Below are positions 1 through 8,017 of a DNA stretch of 39,659 bases, piece after piece (position 1 is the first letter of the stretch; each line of letters begins with the position of its first letter). The notes beneath the pieces are model-generated. The model ran no database searches. It saw nothing but the letters and a program-made list of their open reading frames with translations, and was not told where the DNA came from. The stretch comes from CAIMMJ01 sp037131955. Lineage in GTDB: Bacteria; Bacteroidota; Bacteroidia; UBA4408. A program made the translations under genes and the position numbers. The stretch covers positions 1 to 39,659 of the forward strand of contig JBAXQC010000019.1 in NCBI GenBank assembly GCA_037131955.1, given 5' to 3'.

Positions 1-1125
1 TAATTTAAAAATTTCGCTAAACGCCCATGGCCTTACGTTGGTTTGGTTATTTGTAATTATTGGCAATAAACTCTTACTGTCAACCGGCCTGTTTATAGGA
101 ATTTGGGCCTGCCAATTGGTATGGTGAAATAACTCTAAAATTGTTGCAAATAAATCTACCGTATTAACCAATGCTGTGCTTGACCTGTTTGGGTTTACCA
201 CAGATGGTCCAGAAACAATAAATGGAATATGAATTCCATATTCATAAACTGTACCTTTTGCCCTGTCTAAATTTAAAATTTGAGCAGTTCTTCTGGTATT
301 TCCATTGTCTCCAATAAAAATAAAATCGGTACTATCTAATCTATTCATCGTTTGCAACGAATCCATAAATCTTCCTATTTCATGATCCATTGCCTGAATC
401 ATTGCTTTAAAGTATGACTTTGGATTTGTGTTAATGTCTCCAAGTGCACCGGATAAATTTGTATAAGTGTGTAATCCAGCAGGTGGCAAGTGCAAAGGCT
501 CGTGAGGTGCATTAAATGCCAACCATAAAAAAAACGGATGATTGTTTTGATTTTGTATCCATGAAAGTGCGTTATTAACATTTTCGCTTGTTGCATAATT
601 TGTTACGGTGCTTGAAATTCCATTCGTAAATTTTGTCCAATTGGTATAACTTGGCAATTGTCCAATAAAAGGTCCTTCAAAATAGTTATACCCCAATGCT
701 AGAGGATTTAATAAATTACCAATTGGATTTGGCTGATGCAGGTGCCATTTTCCTATATCTGCTTTTGAGATAGTAGGATTAAATGTTCTTAAAAGTTTAG
801 GAATACTAATTTCTGATGTGTCTAGTTGCCCCGATCCTCCGGTTCCGCCAACAATATTTCCTACACCGGTTCTAAAGCTATACCTACCGGTTAAAATTCC
901 TGCCCTTGTGGAAGAACAAACCGGATTTGAATATGCATTTTTAAACCTTACTCCCTTATTCAATAACGAACGTATGTTAGGAACGCTAACTGTATCTACA
1001 TGGTCTTCATAAAATCCTAAATAATCTGTTCCCAAATCATCTGCAATTATTAATACCACATTTCTTTGACCAAAGCAAAAACTTTGAATAAAAATGAACA
1101 CAAAAAACAACAGGTACTTTTTCAA
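1..1125 (-). CDS. Secreted sulfatase, C-terminus cut off by window edge
   Basis: The frame is open from a TTG at 1123-1125 to the left edge: 375 codons with no stop, and the C-terminus is missing. An in-frame TGA lies six codons upstream and no ATG fits, so TTG is the likely start. Residues 1-19 are a signal peptide, cut before Gln20 (FCFG|QRN). The alkaline-phosphatase-like sulfatase fold is clear: metal-binding Asp29-Asp30, the active-site motif CSSTR at 70-74 (Cys70 would become formylglycine), GKWHLH with Lys126 and His128, APHEP with His208, and GDNGN with Asp273-Asn274. Position 72 is Ser where the usual core motif has Pro or Ala. It should hydrolyse sulfate esters in the periplasm or outside the cell; the substrate is not readable. 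It lies 26 bases downstream of the multicopper oxidase and is probably co-transcribed with it. A TTG start explains why an ATG-based gene call would miss it. Confidence 0.88.
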   Translation of the reverse strand, partial: MKKYLLFFVFIFIQSFCFGQRNVVLIIADDLGTDYLGFYEDHVDTVSVPNIRSLLNKGVRFKNAYSNPVCSSTRAGILTGRYSFRTGVGNIVGGTGGSGQLDTSEISIPKLLRTFNPTISKADIGKWHLHQPNPIGNLLNPLALGYNYFEGPFIGQLPSYTNWTKFTNGISSTVTNYATSENVNNALSWIQNQNNHPFFLWLAFNAPHEPLHLPPAGLHTYTNLSGALGDINTNPKSYFKAMIQAMDHEIGRFMDSLQTMNRLDSTDFIFIGDNGNTRRTAQILNLDRAKGTVYEYGIHIPFIVSGPSVVNPNRSSTALVNTVDLFATILELFHHTNWQAQIPINRPVDSKSLLPIITNNQTNVRPWAFSEIFKL

Positions 1126-1151
1126 TTTTTTTAATTTAAGAAATCAATTAA

Positions 1152-2897
1152 TTATTGTTTAATAAATTTCTTTACAAAAATGTTTTTTGTTTTTTCCTCT
1201 GTAATTTCAATAGAATATATTCCATTGCTTAGTTCACTAATGTCTATACCATTATTAAGTTTTGGTTTAGGAAGCATGTATACTACTTTGCCCAACATGT
1301 TATAAATTTTTACATAATAAATTTGTGTTGATGGGTCGCTAAAATTCAGGAATAATCTGCCATTTGCTGGATTTGGAAATAAATTAATTTTATCATCCTC
1401 CAACTTACTTGTTTGAGTACTTAAATTATTTGTTACCACAAATTGCCCCATCATCCCCTCGTCTTCATGCAATGATATATGGCAATGATACATAAATGGG
1501 TGCTGCGAATCTGCATAATCGTCAAATTTTGCAATAAATTTTACTACTGAGTTGTTGCCGCCGGTTCTGCCCGGAATAAACACCACATCTTTCCAACCAG
1601 CTTGAGCGGCCACAGGAGCTACTCCATTTACAGAAATAATATTAAATTCTACATCGTGAATATGAAAAGGATGTCCAAAGATTGAGGAGCTCGTAATCTG
1701 CCAAATTTCTGTGTTATTAATTGGCACTTCATAATCTACATAGTTAATATCAAATAGTCTATGGTTAATTATAAATGCATTTGGACCAAGAATAGGCGGA
1801 TTTGTTACCCCTGCACTATCACTGATAGTTAAATATCTGGTGGTATTTGATGTAGAAATATCAATTAAATTATTTGTGGTTAAACTACTTGGTATAGATG
1901 TAATGGGATTAGTTGTGGGAGTAGCTACATTTAAATGAAGAATATTAAAATCTGAATGGCCAAGGTAATTTGCAAATGGACCGTTGGGGAAATTTTCTCC
2001 ACCAGCTATAAAATTTCCGAGGGATGAATTAAAGGCTTTTAAATTTACTGATGTTCCATTTTGCGATCCAAAATTTACTAAAATTTCTATTCTTTCTCCC
2101 GCATGCAAAATATAGCGGTTAACAGAAACTGGAGCATTTAATAAACCACCATCAGAACAAATAATAGAGAAATTTCTGTTGTCGCTAAAACCAATATTAA
2201 ATGACCGTTCAATGGCAGCGTTCAAAATTCTAAATCTTACAATTTGCGCAGGTATTGTATACTGAGCTCTCAGGGTGCCATTCACAATTAAACTGTCGCC
2301 ATATGGCACTATAGAAAATTGATTAGATGAATTAATATCTCTGTCACTCAATACCAAAGGAATGTCATCAATTCCATATTTCCTTGGTAACGCCAAGCTA
2401 GATTCTATACTGTCTCTAACAATTATTAAGCCCCCTAATCCTTTAGTAATTTGTTCCTGTGTCATTTCATGCAAATGTGGATGGTACCAATAAGTTGCTG
2501 CATTGTTGGTTACTTTCCAATAGGGTTGCCATACGGTGCCGGGAGGAATTATTTGATGTGGACCCCCGTCCATGACTGCTGGTAAATGAAATCCATGCCA
2601 ATGAATAGTTGTTGCATCGTTTAACTGGTTGTGAACGTTCATATGAACCGTATCTCCTTTTTGAAAAAATAATGTTGGTCCCCAAAATTTGCCATTAATT
2701 CCACCCGTTATTGTTTGATTGCCGGGTACCATTTGCATAAATGTGTCTTTTAGATTTAAGTTAAACTGGGTACCCGATAAAGTATCAGGTATCCATAGAT
2801 TATTGTATGTTTGGCTAAAGGAATTTCCGCAAAATAGGAGAGATACAAGTAGTAATAACCTCGTTTTTTTTGCCTTGTTGGAATTGTTTTTTTTCAT
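1152..2897 (-). CDS. Secreted multicopper oxidase with type IX secretion tail
   Basis: A 581-residue laccase-like three-domain copper oxidase. A signal peptide of about 28 residues ends at SFS, followed by Gln29. All four copper-ligand clusters are visible: HWHGFH from 99, YHPHLH from 138, HPFHIH from 409 and HCHISLHEDEGMM from 471, with Cys472 as the type 1 copper ligand and Met482/483 as candidate axial ligand. Family members oxidise phenols or metal ions and reduce oxygen to water; which substrate applies here cannot be told, and no methionine-rich CueO-type insert is seen. Residues of about 506-581 (starting LFPNPANG) are a type A C-terminal sorting domain, so the protein should be exported by the type IX system and anchored on or released from the surface. 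The sulfatase follows on the same strand. Confidence 0.93.
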   Translation of the reverse strand: MKKNNSNKAKKTRLLLLVSLLFCGNSFSQTYNNLWIPDTLSGTQFNLNLKDTFMQMVPGNQTITGGINGKFWGPTLFFQKGDTVHMNVHNQLNDATTIHWHGFHLPAVMDGGPHQIIPPGTVWQPYWKVTNNAATYWYHPHLHEMTQEQITKGLGGLIIVRDSIESSLALPRKYGIDDIPLVLSDRDINSSNQFSIVPYGDSLIVNGTLRAQYTIPAQIVRFRILNAAIERSFNIGFSDNRNFSIICSDGGLLNAPVSVNRYILHAGERIEILVNFGSQNGTSVNLKAFNSSLGNFIAGGENFPNGPFANYLGHSDFNILHLNVATPTTNPITSIPSSLTTNNLIDISTSNTTRYLTISDSAGVTNPPILGPNAFIINHRLFDINYVDYEVPINNTEIWQITSSSIFGHPFHIHDVEFNIISVNGVAPVAAQAGWKDVVFIPGRTGGNNSVVKFIAKFDDYADSQHPFMYHCHISLHEDEGMMGQFVVTNNLSTQTSKLEDDKINLFPNPANGRLFLNFSDPSTQIYYVKIYNMLGKVVYMLPKPKLNNGIDISELSNGIYSIEITEEKTKNIFVKKFIKQ

Positions 2898-3239
2898 AAT
2901 TGAATTCAGTAATTAATAATTAAGGTGTGATGAGTAGAACATAAATTTACCCTTTAATATTAGTTTGACGAATCTTTTAATTAAATCCCTCAAAAAAAGC
3001 CTAATTTCATGACACATGCCATCTTACCGCAAGCCGATTAGCTAAATCCTATACAATTTGAGTTTGGTATTCGCTTCAGCGGTGTAAGAGGAACAAAAAA
3101 CTTTAGTCTGCTTTATATTGATAAAAGGTATTATTTACCAAAGCTCAGTACTCTAAAGTGAATTCAACATATCTATTGTTTTGGAATATCACTAAAAGTT
3201 AAAAATACTATTTTCAAAAGTAGTAATAAAAACTAATCC
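2898..3239. other. 342-base spacer with an imperfect stem-loop
   Basis: No plausible coding frame. It lies upstream of the multicopper oxidase and downstream of mgtE. The stretch of about 3010-3095 is visibly richer in G and C than the surroundings. It holds a nested inverted repeat: TCTTAC (3022-3027) pairs with GTAAGA (3084-3089), CGC (3028-3030) with GCG (3079-3081), and AAGC (3031-3034) with GCTT (3073-3076), with short bulges between. The cap of about 38 bases contains a possible small hairpin GATT-AGCTA-AATC. This could be a structured leader, a small RNA or the remnant of a palindromic repeat; nothing in the sequence decides between these. I found no good TTG...TAnnTTTG promoter in front of the oxidase. 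Confidence 0.4.
3201..3225 (-). terminator. Intrinsic terminator of the mgtE operon
   Basis: Read on the minus strand, an eight-pair stem (3206-3225, including one G-T pair, with a four-base loop) is followed directly by five T residues (3205-3201). It lies 15 bases after the mgtE stop codon. Confidence 0.6.
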
Positions 3240-4625
3240 TTAAAGTAAAGTTCCTTTTAAAAACATAACAGCAAAACTAAAATAAATAATTAGTCCTGTT
3301 ACGTCTACCAGAGTAGCAATAAATGGTGCCGATGAAACTGCCGGGTCTGCACCCAAACGTTTTAAAAACAAGGGCAACATTGAACCTGCCAAGGAACCCC
3401 ATAAAACAACACCTGTTAATGAAAAGCCAACAGTAAGACCAATTCCAAGCCAATGAGGACCATAAATATTTGTAAAGAAAGTCCAAAAGAAAATCCTCAA
3501 AAATCCTATAATTCCTAAAATTGTTCCTAAAGCCAATCCAGTATAAATTTCTCGCTGCATTACTCTCCACCAATCGCTAATTTTAATTTCTCCCAATGCC
3601 ATTGCTCTTATAATTAATGATGCAGCTTGTGAACCTGTATTTCCTCCAGAAGAAATAATTAATGGAACAAACAACGCTAGCACAACAGCTTTTGCCAATT
3701 CATCTTCAAAGAACGCCATGGCAGAAGCCGTTAGCATTTCTCCTAACAATAATATAATTAACCAACCTGCTCTTTTCTGAATTAACTTTAAAATGGGTGC
3801 ATCAATGTATGGTTCTTCAAGGGCTTCGTTACCACCCATTTTTTGAATATCTTCTGTGTCTTCTTCTTCGGCAAGCCTCAATACGTCATCTATGGTAACT
3901 ATACCTAGCATAACTCCTTCCTTGTCTGTTGCTGGCAAAGCTACTCTATTGTTGCTTCTAAAAACTGTAATTGCACTCTCCTCGTCATCGTAAACAGACA
4001 AAGAAACAAATCTGCTGTCCATTAAGTCGCTAACTTTTGTTTCCGGAGAAACAAATAAAAACTCTCGTATTCTGATGTCATCTAAAAGCACTCCGTCATC
4101 ATCAATTATATAAATTATATTTATTGTTTCGGAATACTTACCGTATTTTCTGATGTAATTTAATACTTTTTCTACTGTCCAATGTTTTTTTACTGCTAAA
4201 TAATCAGTGGTCATTAATCTACCAACACTGCCTTCGGGAAATCCAAGTAATGTTAGTGTAACGGCTCTTTCTGCAGGTTCTAGCAACACTAGTAATTCTT
4301 TTACAGCTGCTCCTGGTAATTCTTCAAGAAATGCAGTTCTATCATCTGGAGAAAGTTCGTTAAGCAACTCGGCTATTTTTTCGTAAGGCAAGGAGTGAAG
4401 TAAAAAGTTTTGTTGGTCATGTTCCAAAAACTTAAATGTTTCTGCTGCCAACTTTAACTCCAGCAAACCAAAAATATTTTTTTGATCTAGTGGTTCTTCA
4501 GTTTCTTCAAGAAATACAGCAATTTCATTTGCATCAAAGGAATTTAATTGAATTTTTAGTTCAGGAATATTGCCTTGCTCCAGCAACAATAAAATAGAAT
4601 CGTATTTATTTTCTGTTTCCTGCAT
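3240..4625 (-). CDS. mgtE: Magnesium transporter MgtE
   Basis: 461 residues from the ATG at 4625-4623. A TTG three codons upstream would also be in frame, but the ATG shares one base with the stop of the gene before it (TAATG), a typical coupled start. The order is that of MgtE: an alpha-helical N-domain (about 1-125), a CBS pair (about 136-255; ATDKEGVMLGIVTIDDVLR near its end) and a membrane domain from about 285 with five hydrophobic segments. The conserved SGGNTGSQA stretch (326-334), DPAVSSAP (from 427) and Asp441 of the pore region are present. The family is a dimeric inner-membrane Mg2+ channel whose cytoplasmic domains close the pore when magnesium is plentiful. It is the last gene of the cysS/M28 run and is followed by a terminator. 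Confidence 0.95.
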   Translation of the reverse strand: MQETENKYDSILLLLEQGNIPELKIQLNSFDANEIAVFLEETEEPLDQKNIFGLLELKLAAETFKFLEHDQQNFLLHSLPYEKIAELLNELSPDDRTAFLEELPGAAVKELLVLLEPAERAVTLTLLGFPEGSVGRLMTTDYLAVKKHWTVEKVLNYIRKYGKYSETINIIYIIDDDGVLLDDIRIREFLFVSPETKVSDLMDSRFVSLSVYDDEESAITVFRSNNRVALPATDKEGVMLGIVTIDDVLRLAEEEDTEDIQKMGGNEALEEPYIDAPILKLIQKRAGWLIILLLGEMLTASAMAFFEDELAKAVVLALFVPLIISSGGNTGSQAASLIIRAMALGEIKISDWWRVMQREIYTGLALGTILGIIGFLRIFFWTFFTNIYGPHWLGIGLTVGFSLTGVVLWGSLAGSMLPLFLKRLGADPAVSSAPFIATLVDVTGLIIYFSFAVMFLKGTLL

Positions 4626-5611
4626 TATTGCCAAATTGTTTCTAATACCACTTGTCCAACCATTTTTAAAGTTCCTTTGTCAATAATATCAATATTGTCG
4701 GAGTGTTTGTGGTGATGTGTTCCATAAGTTCCTGTGCTTGGGTTCATGTGAACAATATCAATACACGGAATTTTTGCAATTTCATTCACGTAAACATGAT
4801 CATCTGTTGTTCTGCCCATTTGTGCACTTACAAAGTAATTAGAGTAACCAAGATTGGAAGCATTTTTCCAAACATTATCTACAACTGCTGGTGCATAATA
4901 AAGAGAGGTACCTTCAAGCGGAAAAACTGCACTTTTTGCACCAACCATATCTAATAAAATACCATATTTTGCTGTATACCCGGCTACATGAGGATTTTTG
5001 GCCCAATATTGAGTTCCTAAACACCAAGAATCAGGCATTGATTCCCCGCTTCCATTAGGCGTTCCATAATCTTCTAAATCCGAAAAGAAAATATCTATTC
5101 CTATCTCAGGTTTTTTTAATTGCAATTGTCGTGCTACTTCCAATAAAACGGCAACTCCAGAAGCTCCATCATCTGCACCATCAATAGGTTTATCGGTATC
5201 TATAACATCTTCATCAGCAAATGGTCTACAGTCCCAATGAGCCAATAATAAAACCCTGTTTTTTAATTCGGGATTGTAACTTCCTATTATGTTGTAGAGG
5301 TTAAAGGTTTTTTTATTGTAGGTTGTTACGGGTGCATGTTGTGTGTAGATTTTTAATCCGTAATTTTTCAATTGATTAAAAAGGTAATCGCCACATTTTT
5401 TGTGTGCAGCAGTTCCGGGAACTCTTGGCCCAAAAGAAACTTGCTTTTCTAAAAAACTATAACAACTGTCTTCATTAAACGAAGGCGATTTTTGAACAAA
5501 CGATTTTTCTTCTTCTGCTTTGTTTTCATTTTTTTTATCGTTGTTGCACGAAGAAACAAAGAAGGTAAGTATGCTTACTAAGCAAAATACATTAAAAAGT
5601 TTAACTCTCAT
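4625..5611 (-). CDS. M28-family lipoprotein, probable glutaminyl-peptide cyclotransferase
   Basis: 328 residues with a lipoprotein signal (FFVSSC, Cys22), so it is anchored to a membrane outside the cytoplasm. Zinc-hydrolase landmarks are in order: HWDCRPFADED from 125, DGADDGASG from 144 (Asp147/148), DLEDYG from 179 (Glu180, Asp181), LLDMVGA from 219 (Asp221) and HHKHSDNID near 300 (His303). The HWD...DDGASG...LLDMVGA pattern is closer to animal-type and Bacteroidota glutaminyl cyclases than to M28 aminopeptidases. That would make it the enzyme that closes N-terminal glutamine into pyroglutamate on exported proteins. The assignment is inference from motifs; an aminopeptidase is the alternative. 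It starts one base after the cysS stop and shares a base with mgtE, so the three are surely one transcript. Most secreted proteins encoded in this window begin with Gln after signal-peptide removal, which suits such an enzyme. Confidence 0.78.
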   Translation of the reverse strand: MRVKLFNVFCLVSILTFFVSSCNNDKKNENKAEEEKSFVQKSPSFNEDSCYSFLEKQVSFGPRVPGTAAHKKCGDYLFNQLKNYGLKIYTQHAPVTTYNKKTFNLYNIIGSYNPELKNRVLLLAHWDCRPFADEDVIDTDKPIDGADDGASGVAVLLEVARQLQLKKPEIGIDIFFSDLEDYGTPNGSGESMPDSWCLGTQYWAKNPHVAGYTAKYGILLDMVGAKSAVFPLEGTSLYYAPAVVDNVWKNASNLGYSNYFVSAQMGRTTDDHVYVNEIAKIPCIDIVHMNPSTGTYGTHHHKHSDNIDIIDKGTLKMVGQVVLETIWQ

Positions 5612-5612
5612 T

Positions 5613-7073
5613 TTAAATTTTTTCCCAAGTAGTAGATTCTTTTGTATCCTTTATTTCAATACCTATATTTTTCAATTTGTCTCTTATAGCATCTGAAGCT
5701 GCATAGTTTTTATTTTCTTTTGCCTCTTTTCTTAAATCCAAAAGTATCGAAACTAAATTTTCTTCAAGGCTTTCAGTGCTTTTTTCATTCTCTTTTTTTA
5801 ATCCAAAAATATCAAACGCAAATGTGTAAAATAATTTTTTTAGCTCTGTTAAATTAGCGTTATCAATGGTTTCTGTGCCTGCGTAAACAGAATTAATTTG
5901 CCTTACTGCATCAAATAAATGAGCCAACGCAATTGGCGTATTTAAATCATCGTCCATTGCTGCAAAACAATTTGATTTATAGTGTTCTGCATTTACGGTT
6001 GAAAAATCTGAAACCTTTAATTTTTCTAGAGTTTCAATTGCATTCATAAATCTTTCGAAACCTTTTTCAGCCGCTTTTAATGCATCATTAGAAAAATCTA
6101 AGGTACTTCTATAATGAGTTTGAAGCATAAAAAATCTAACCGTCATCGGACTAAAACCTTTTTCCAAAACAGGATGGCTACCATTAAAAAGTTCATGCGG
6201 CAAAAAAGCATTTCCTAAAGATTTACCCATTCTCTGCCCATTTACTGTAAGCATATTTGTATGAATCCAGTAGTTTGCAGGTTGATGTCCACAATAGGCA
6301 TTAGATTGAGCAATTTCGTTGGTGTGATGTGTAGCAGCCAAATCCATACCTCCGCCATGAATGTCGAATGTATTGCCCAGATATTTGCTACTCATAGCAC
6401 TGCATTCAATGTGCCAACCGGGAAAACCTTCTCCCCATGGGCTATGCCATTTCATTAAGTGCTCTGGTTTTGCTTTTATCCACAATGCAAAATCTAAACG
6501 GCCTTTTTTTTCGTCCTGGCCATCCAATTCTCTCGAATTTGAAATTAAGTCTTCAAGCATTCTGTTCGTCAATGCACCGTAGTTATTTTCTTTGGCATAT
6601 TTTTCTACATCAAAATATACTGTTCCGTTAACTTCGTATGCCAAATTGTTTTTTAGAATTTCTTTAACCATTTCTATTTGTTCAACAATATGTCCTGTAG
6701 CAGTAGGCTCAATGCTTGGTGGACGATTGTTGAATAACTGCATTACCTCATGGAATCCAAGTGTATAACGTTGAACAATTTCCATAGGTTCTAGCTGTTC
6801 CAATTTGGCTTTTTTGGTAAACTTATCGTCGCCTTCGTCTCTATCTCCTTCTAGGTGTCCGGCATCAGTAATATTTCTTACATAGCGAACTTTGTAGCCA
6901 CATTGCACTAAATAACGATACAATAAATCAAATGAAATAAATGTTCGGCAATTTCCTAAATGAACATCGCTATAAACTGTTGGCCCACACACATAGAGTC
7001 CAACAAACGGAGGATTAATAGCTTTAAACTCCTCTTTCTTTCTTGAAAGGGTGTTGTATAAAAATAAAGACAT
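5613..7073 (-). CDS. cysS: Cysteinyl-tRNA synthetase
   Basis: 486 residues, close to the usual size. The class I signatures are present: VCGPTVYSDVHLGNCRTF with zinc ligand Cys29 and the HIGH-like HLGN at 38-41, WHIECSAMS with Cys224, THHTNEIAQ (His249/250, Glu253) and the KMSKS-like RMGKSLGN at 281-288. The last motif has Arg for the first Lys and Gly for the first Ser; the catalytic Lys284 is kept, and a Gly there is, as I recall, common in this phylum. It charges tRNA-Cys in the cytoplasm. The gene lies 10 bases after the YwqK-repeat gene and one base before the M28 lipoprotein gene, so an essential housekeeping gene sits in the middle of an envelope operon. Confidence 0.97.
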   Translation of the reverse strand: MSLFLYNTLSRKKEEFKAINPPFVGLYVCGPTVYSDVHLGNCRTFISFDLLYRYLVQCGYKVRYVRNITDAGHLEGDRDEGDDKFTKKAKLEQLEPMEIVQRYTLGFHEVMQLFNNRPPSIEPTATGHIVEQIEMVKEILKNNLAYEVNGTVYFDVEKYAKENNYGALTNRMLEDLISNSRELDGQDEKKGRLDFALWIKAKPEHLMKWHSPWGEGFPGWHIECSAMSSKYLGNTFDIHGGGMDLAATHHTNEIAQSNAYCGHQPANYWIHTNMLTVNGQRMGKSLGNAFLPHELFNGSHPVLEKGFSPMTVRFFMLQTHYRSTLDFSNDALKAAEKGFERFMNAIETLEKLKVSDFSTVNAEHYKSNCFAAMDDDLNTPIALAHLFDAVRQINSVYAGTETIDNANLTELKKLFYTFAFDIFGLKKENEKSTESLEENLVSILLDLRKEAKENKNYAASDAIRDKLKNIGIEIKDTKESTTWEKI

Positions 7074-7083
7074 GTTTTTTAAC

Positions 7084-7944
7084 CTATTTTTCTGTAATTG
7101 TTTTAACTAAGGCACCGTCTTGATAAATAAGTGTTTTTACCAATTTGTCGCCTTCGTAAATGAATTTTTTTCCAGTAATTAGTTTCTTGTTTTTAAACTC
7201 GCCTTCCTGCAAGGGTTTTCCTTCTTTGGTAAATGTTTTGTTATAACCATCTTTTAGTTCACCAATTCTTTCAACTGTGGGAGGTGGTGGGGGAGGAGGT
7301 GTTTTTTCTTCAATAATTTCAGGTTCTTCACTAACATCCGCTGTTTCTGGATAATATTTTGATGCTTCGGTACTTATAATTCCATCATTGTAAACTCTTT
7401 CAGAAATGAGTTTTCCGTTTAGTGCATACTCTTTTATTGTTCCTGTTTCTTTAGAGTCTTTCCAGGTTCCTTCGGCCATTAATTTGCCATTTGGATAGTA
7501 ATATTTTTGAACACCATCTCTTTTTCCATCTGGTCCAAAATTAAAATCTTGGTAAACAATTCCGTTTTCATGGTATAATTTATACTTTCCTTCCCAGTGA
7601 TTTACTCGCCAAAAACCTTCTTCAAAAATTTTTCCATTTTCGAAATAAATTTTAGCGTATCCAATTTTTCTATCTTCCTCGTATGTGATTTCGCTTTTTA
7701 TTTTTCCTGAGCAAAAGTAAGATTTCCATACTCCAGTTTTTTGATTGTCAGCATATCTTCCCTCTTCTACTTTTGAATTAACGTCGCAATTATCCAATTG
7801 TTTGTTTTCGTTACTAATGATCCACCATCCTTGTCTAAACTTGCTGCCATCAATATTATTTATAGTATCGCTTGTAAAGGAAAGAGAAATTTTTGAAATA
7901 AAAATTAGTGGAATGGCAAGTATGTATAATTTCAATCGTTTCAT
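7084..7944 (-). CDS. Exported YwqK/MORN-type repeat protein
   Basis: 286 residues from the ATG at 7944; a TTG one codon earlier is less likely. The first 20 or so residues are a signal peptide, with no Gln at the predicted cut. Residues 60-190 carry at least four copies of a short repeat of the type G-x-W-x-x-Y-x-x-N-G-K-x-x-x-E (GVWKSYFCSGK, KIYFENGKIFEEG, GKYKLYHENG, KYYYPNGKLMAEG, IKEYALNGKLISE). These are labelled YwqK antitoxin-like or MORN-like in databases. Seven prolines (216-222) separate a C-terminal part with one or two further repeat-like strands. The YwqK antitoxin label comes from Bacillus; no partner toxin lies nearby here, so a structural or envelope role is at least as likely. 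It leads the cysS-M28-mgtE run. Confidence 0.75.
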   Translation of the reverse strand: MKRLKLYILAIPLIFISKISLSFTSDTINNIDGSKFRQGWWIISNENKQLDNCDVNSKVEEGRYADNQKTGVWKSYFCSGKIKSEITYEEDRKIGYAKIYFENGKIFEEGFWRVNHWEGKYKLYHENGIVYQDFNFGPDGKRDGVQKYYYPNGKLMAEGTWKDSKETGTIKEYALNGKLISERVYNDGIISTEASKYYPETADVSEEPEIIEEKTPPPPPPPTVERIGELKDGYNKTFTKEGKPLQEGEFKNKKLITGKKFIYEGDKLVKTLIYQDGALVKTITEK

Positions 7945-8017
7945 CAATGGAATTTTTTGAATAGCTTCAAAGTTAAGCTTTTAAAATAAAGTTTAAGGTA
8001 AAAATTAACTTTGCAAA

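Noticed and set aside
3010..3100. Possible tRNA or rRNA fragment in the G+C-richer part of the spacer
   Set aside because: There is no acceptor stem, T-loop sequence or anticodon arm in the right arrangement.
7084..7944. Toxin-antitoxin system involving the YwqK-type protein
   Set aside because: The protein is exported, no toxin gene adjoins it, and its neighbours are housekeeping genes.
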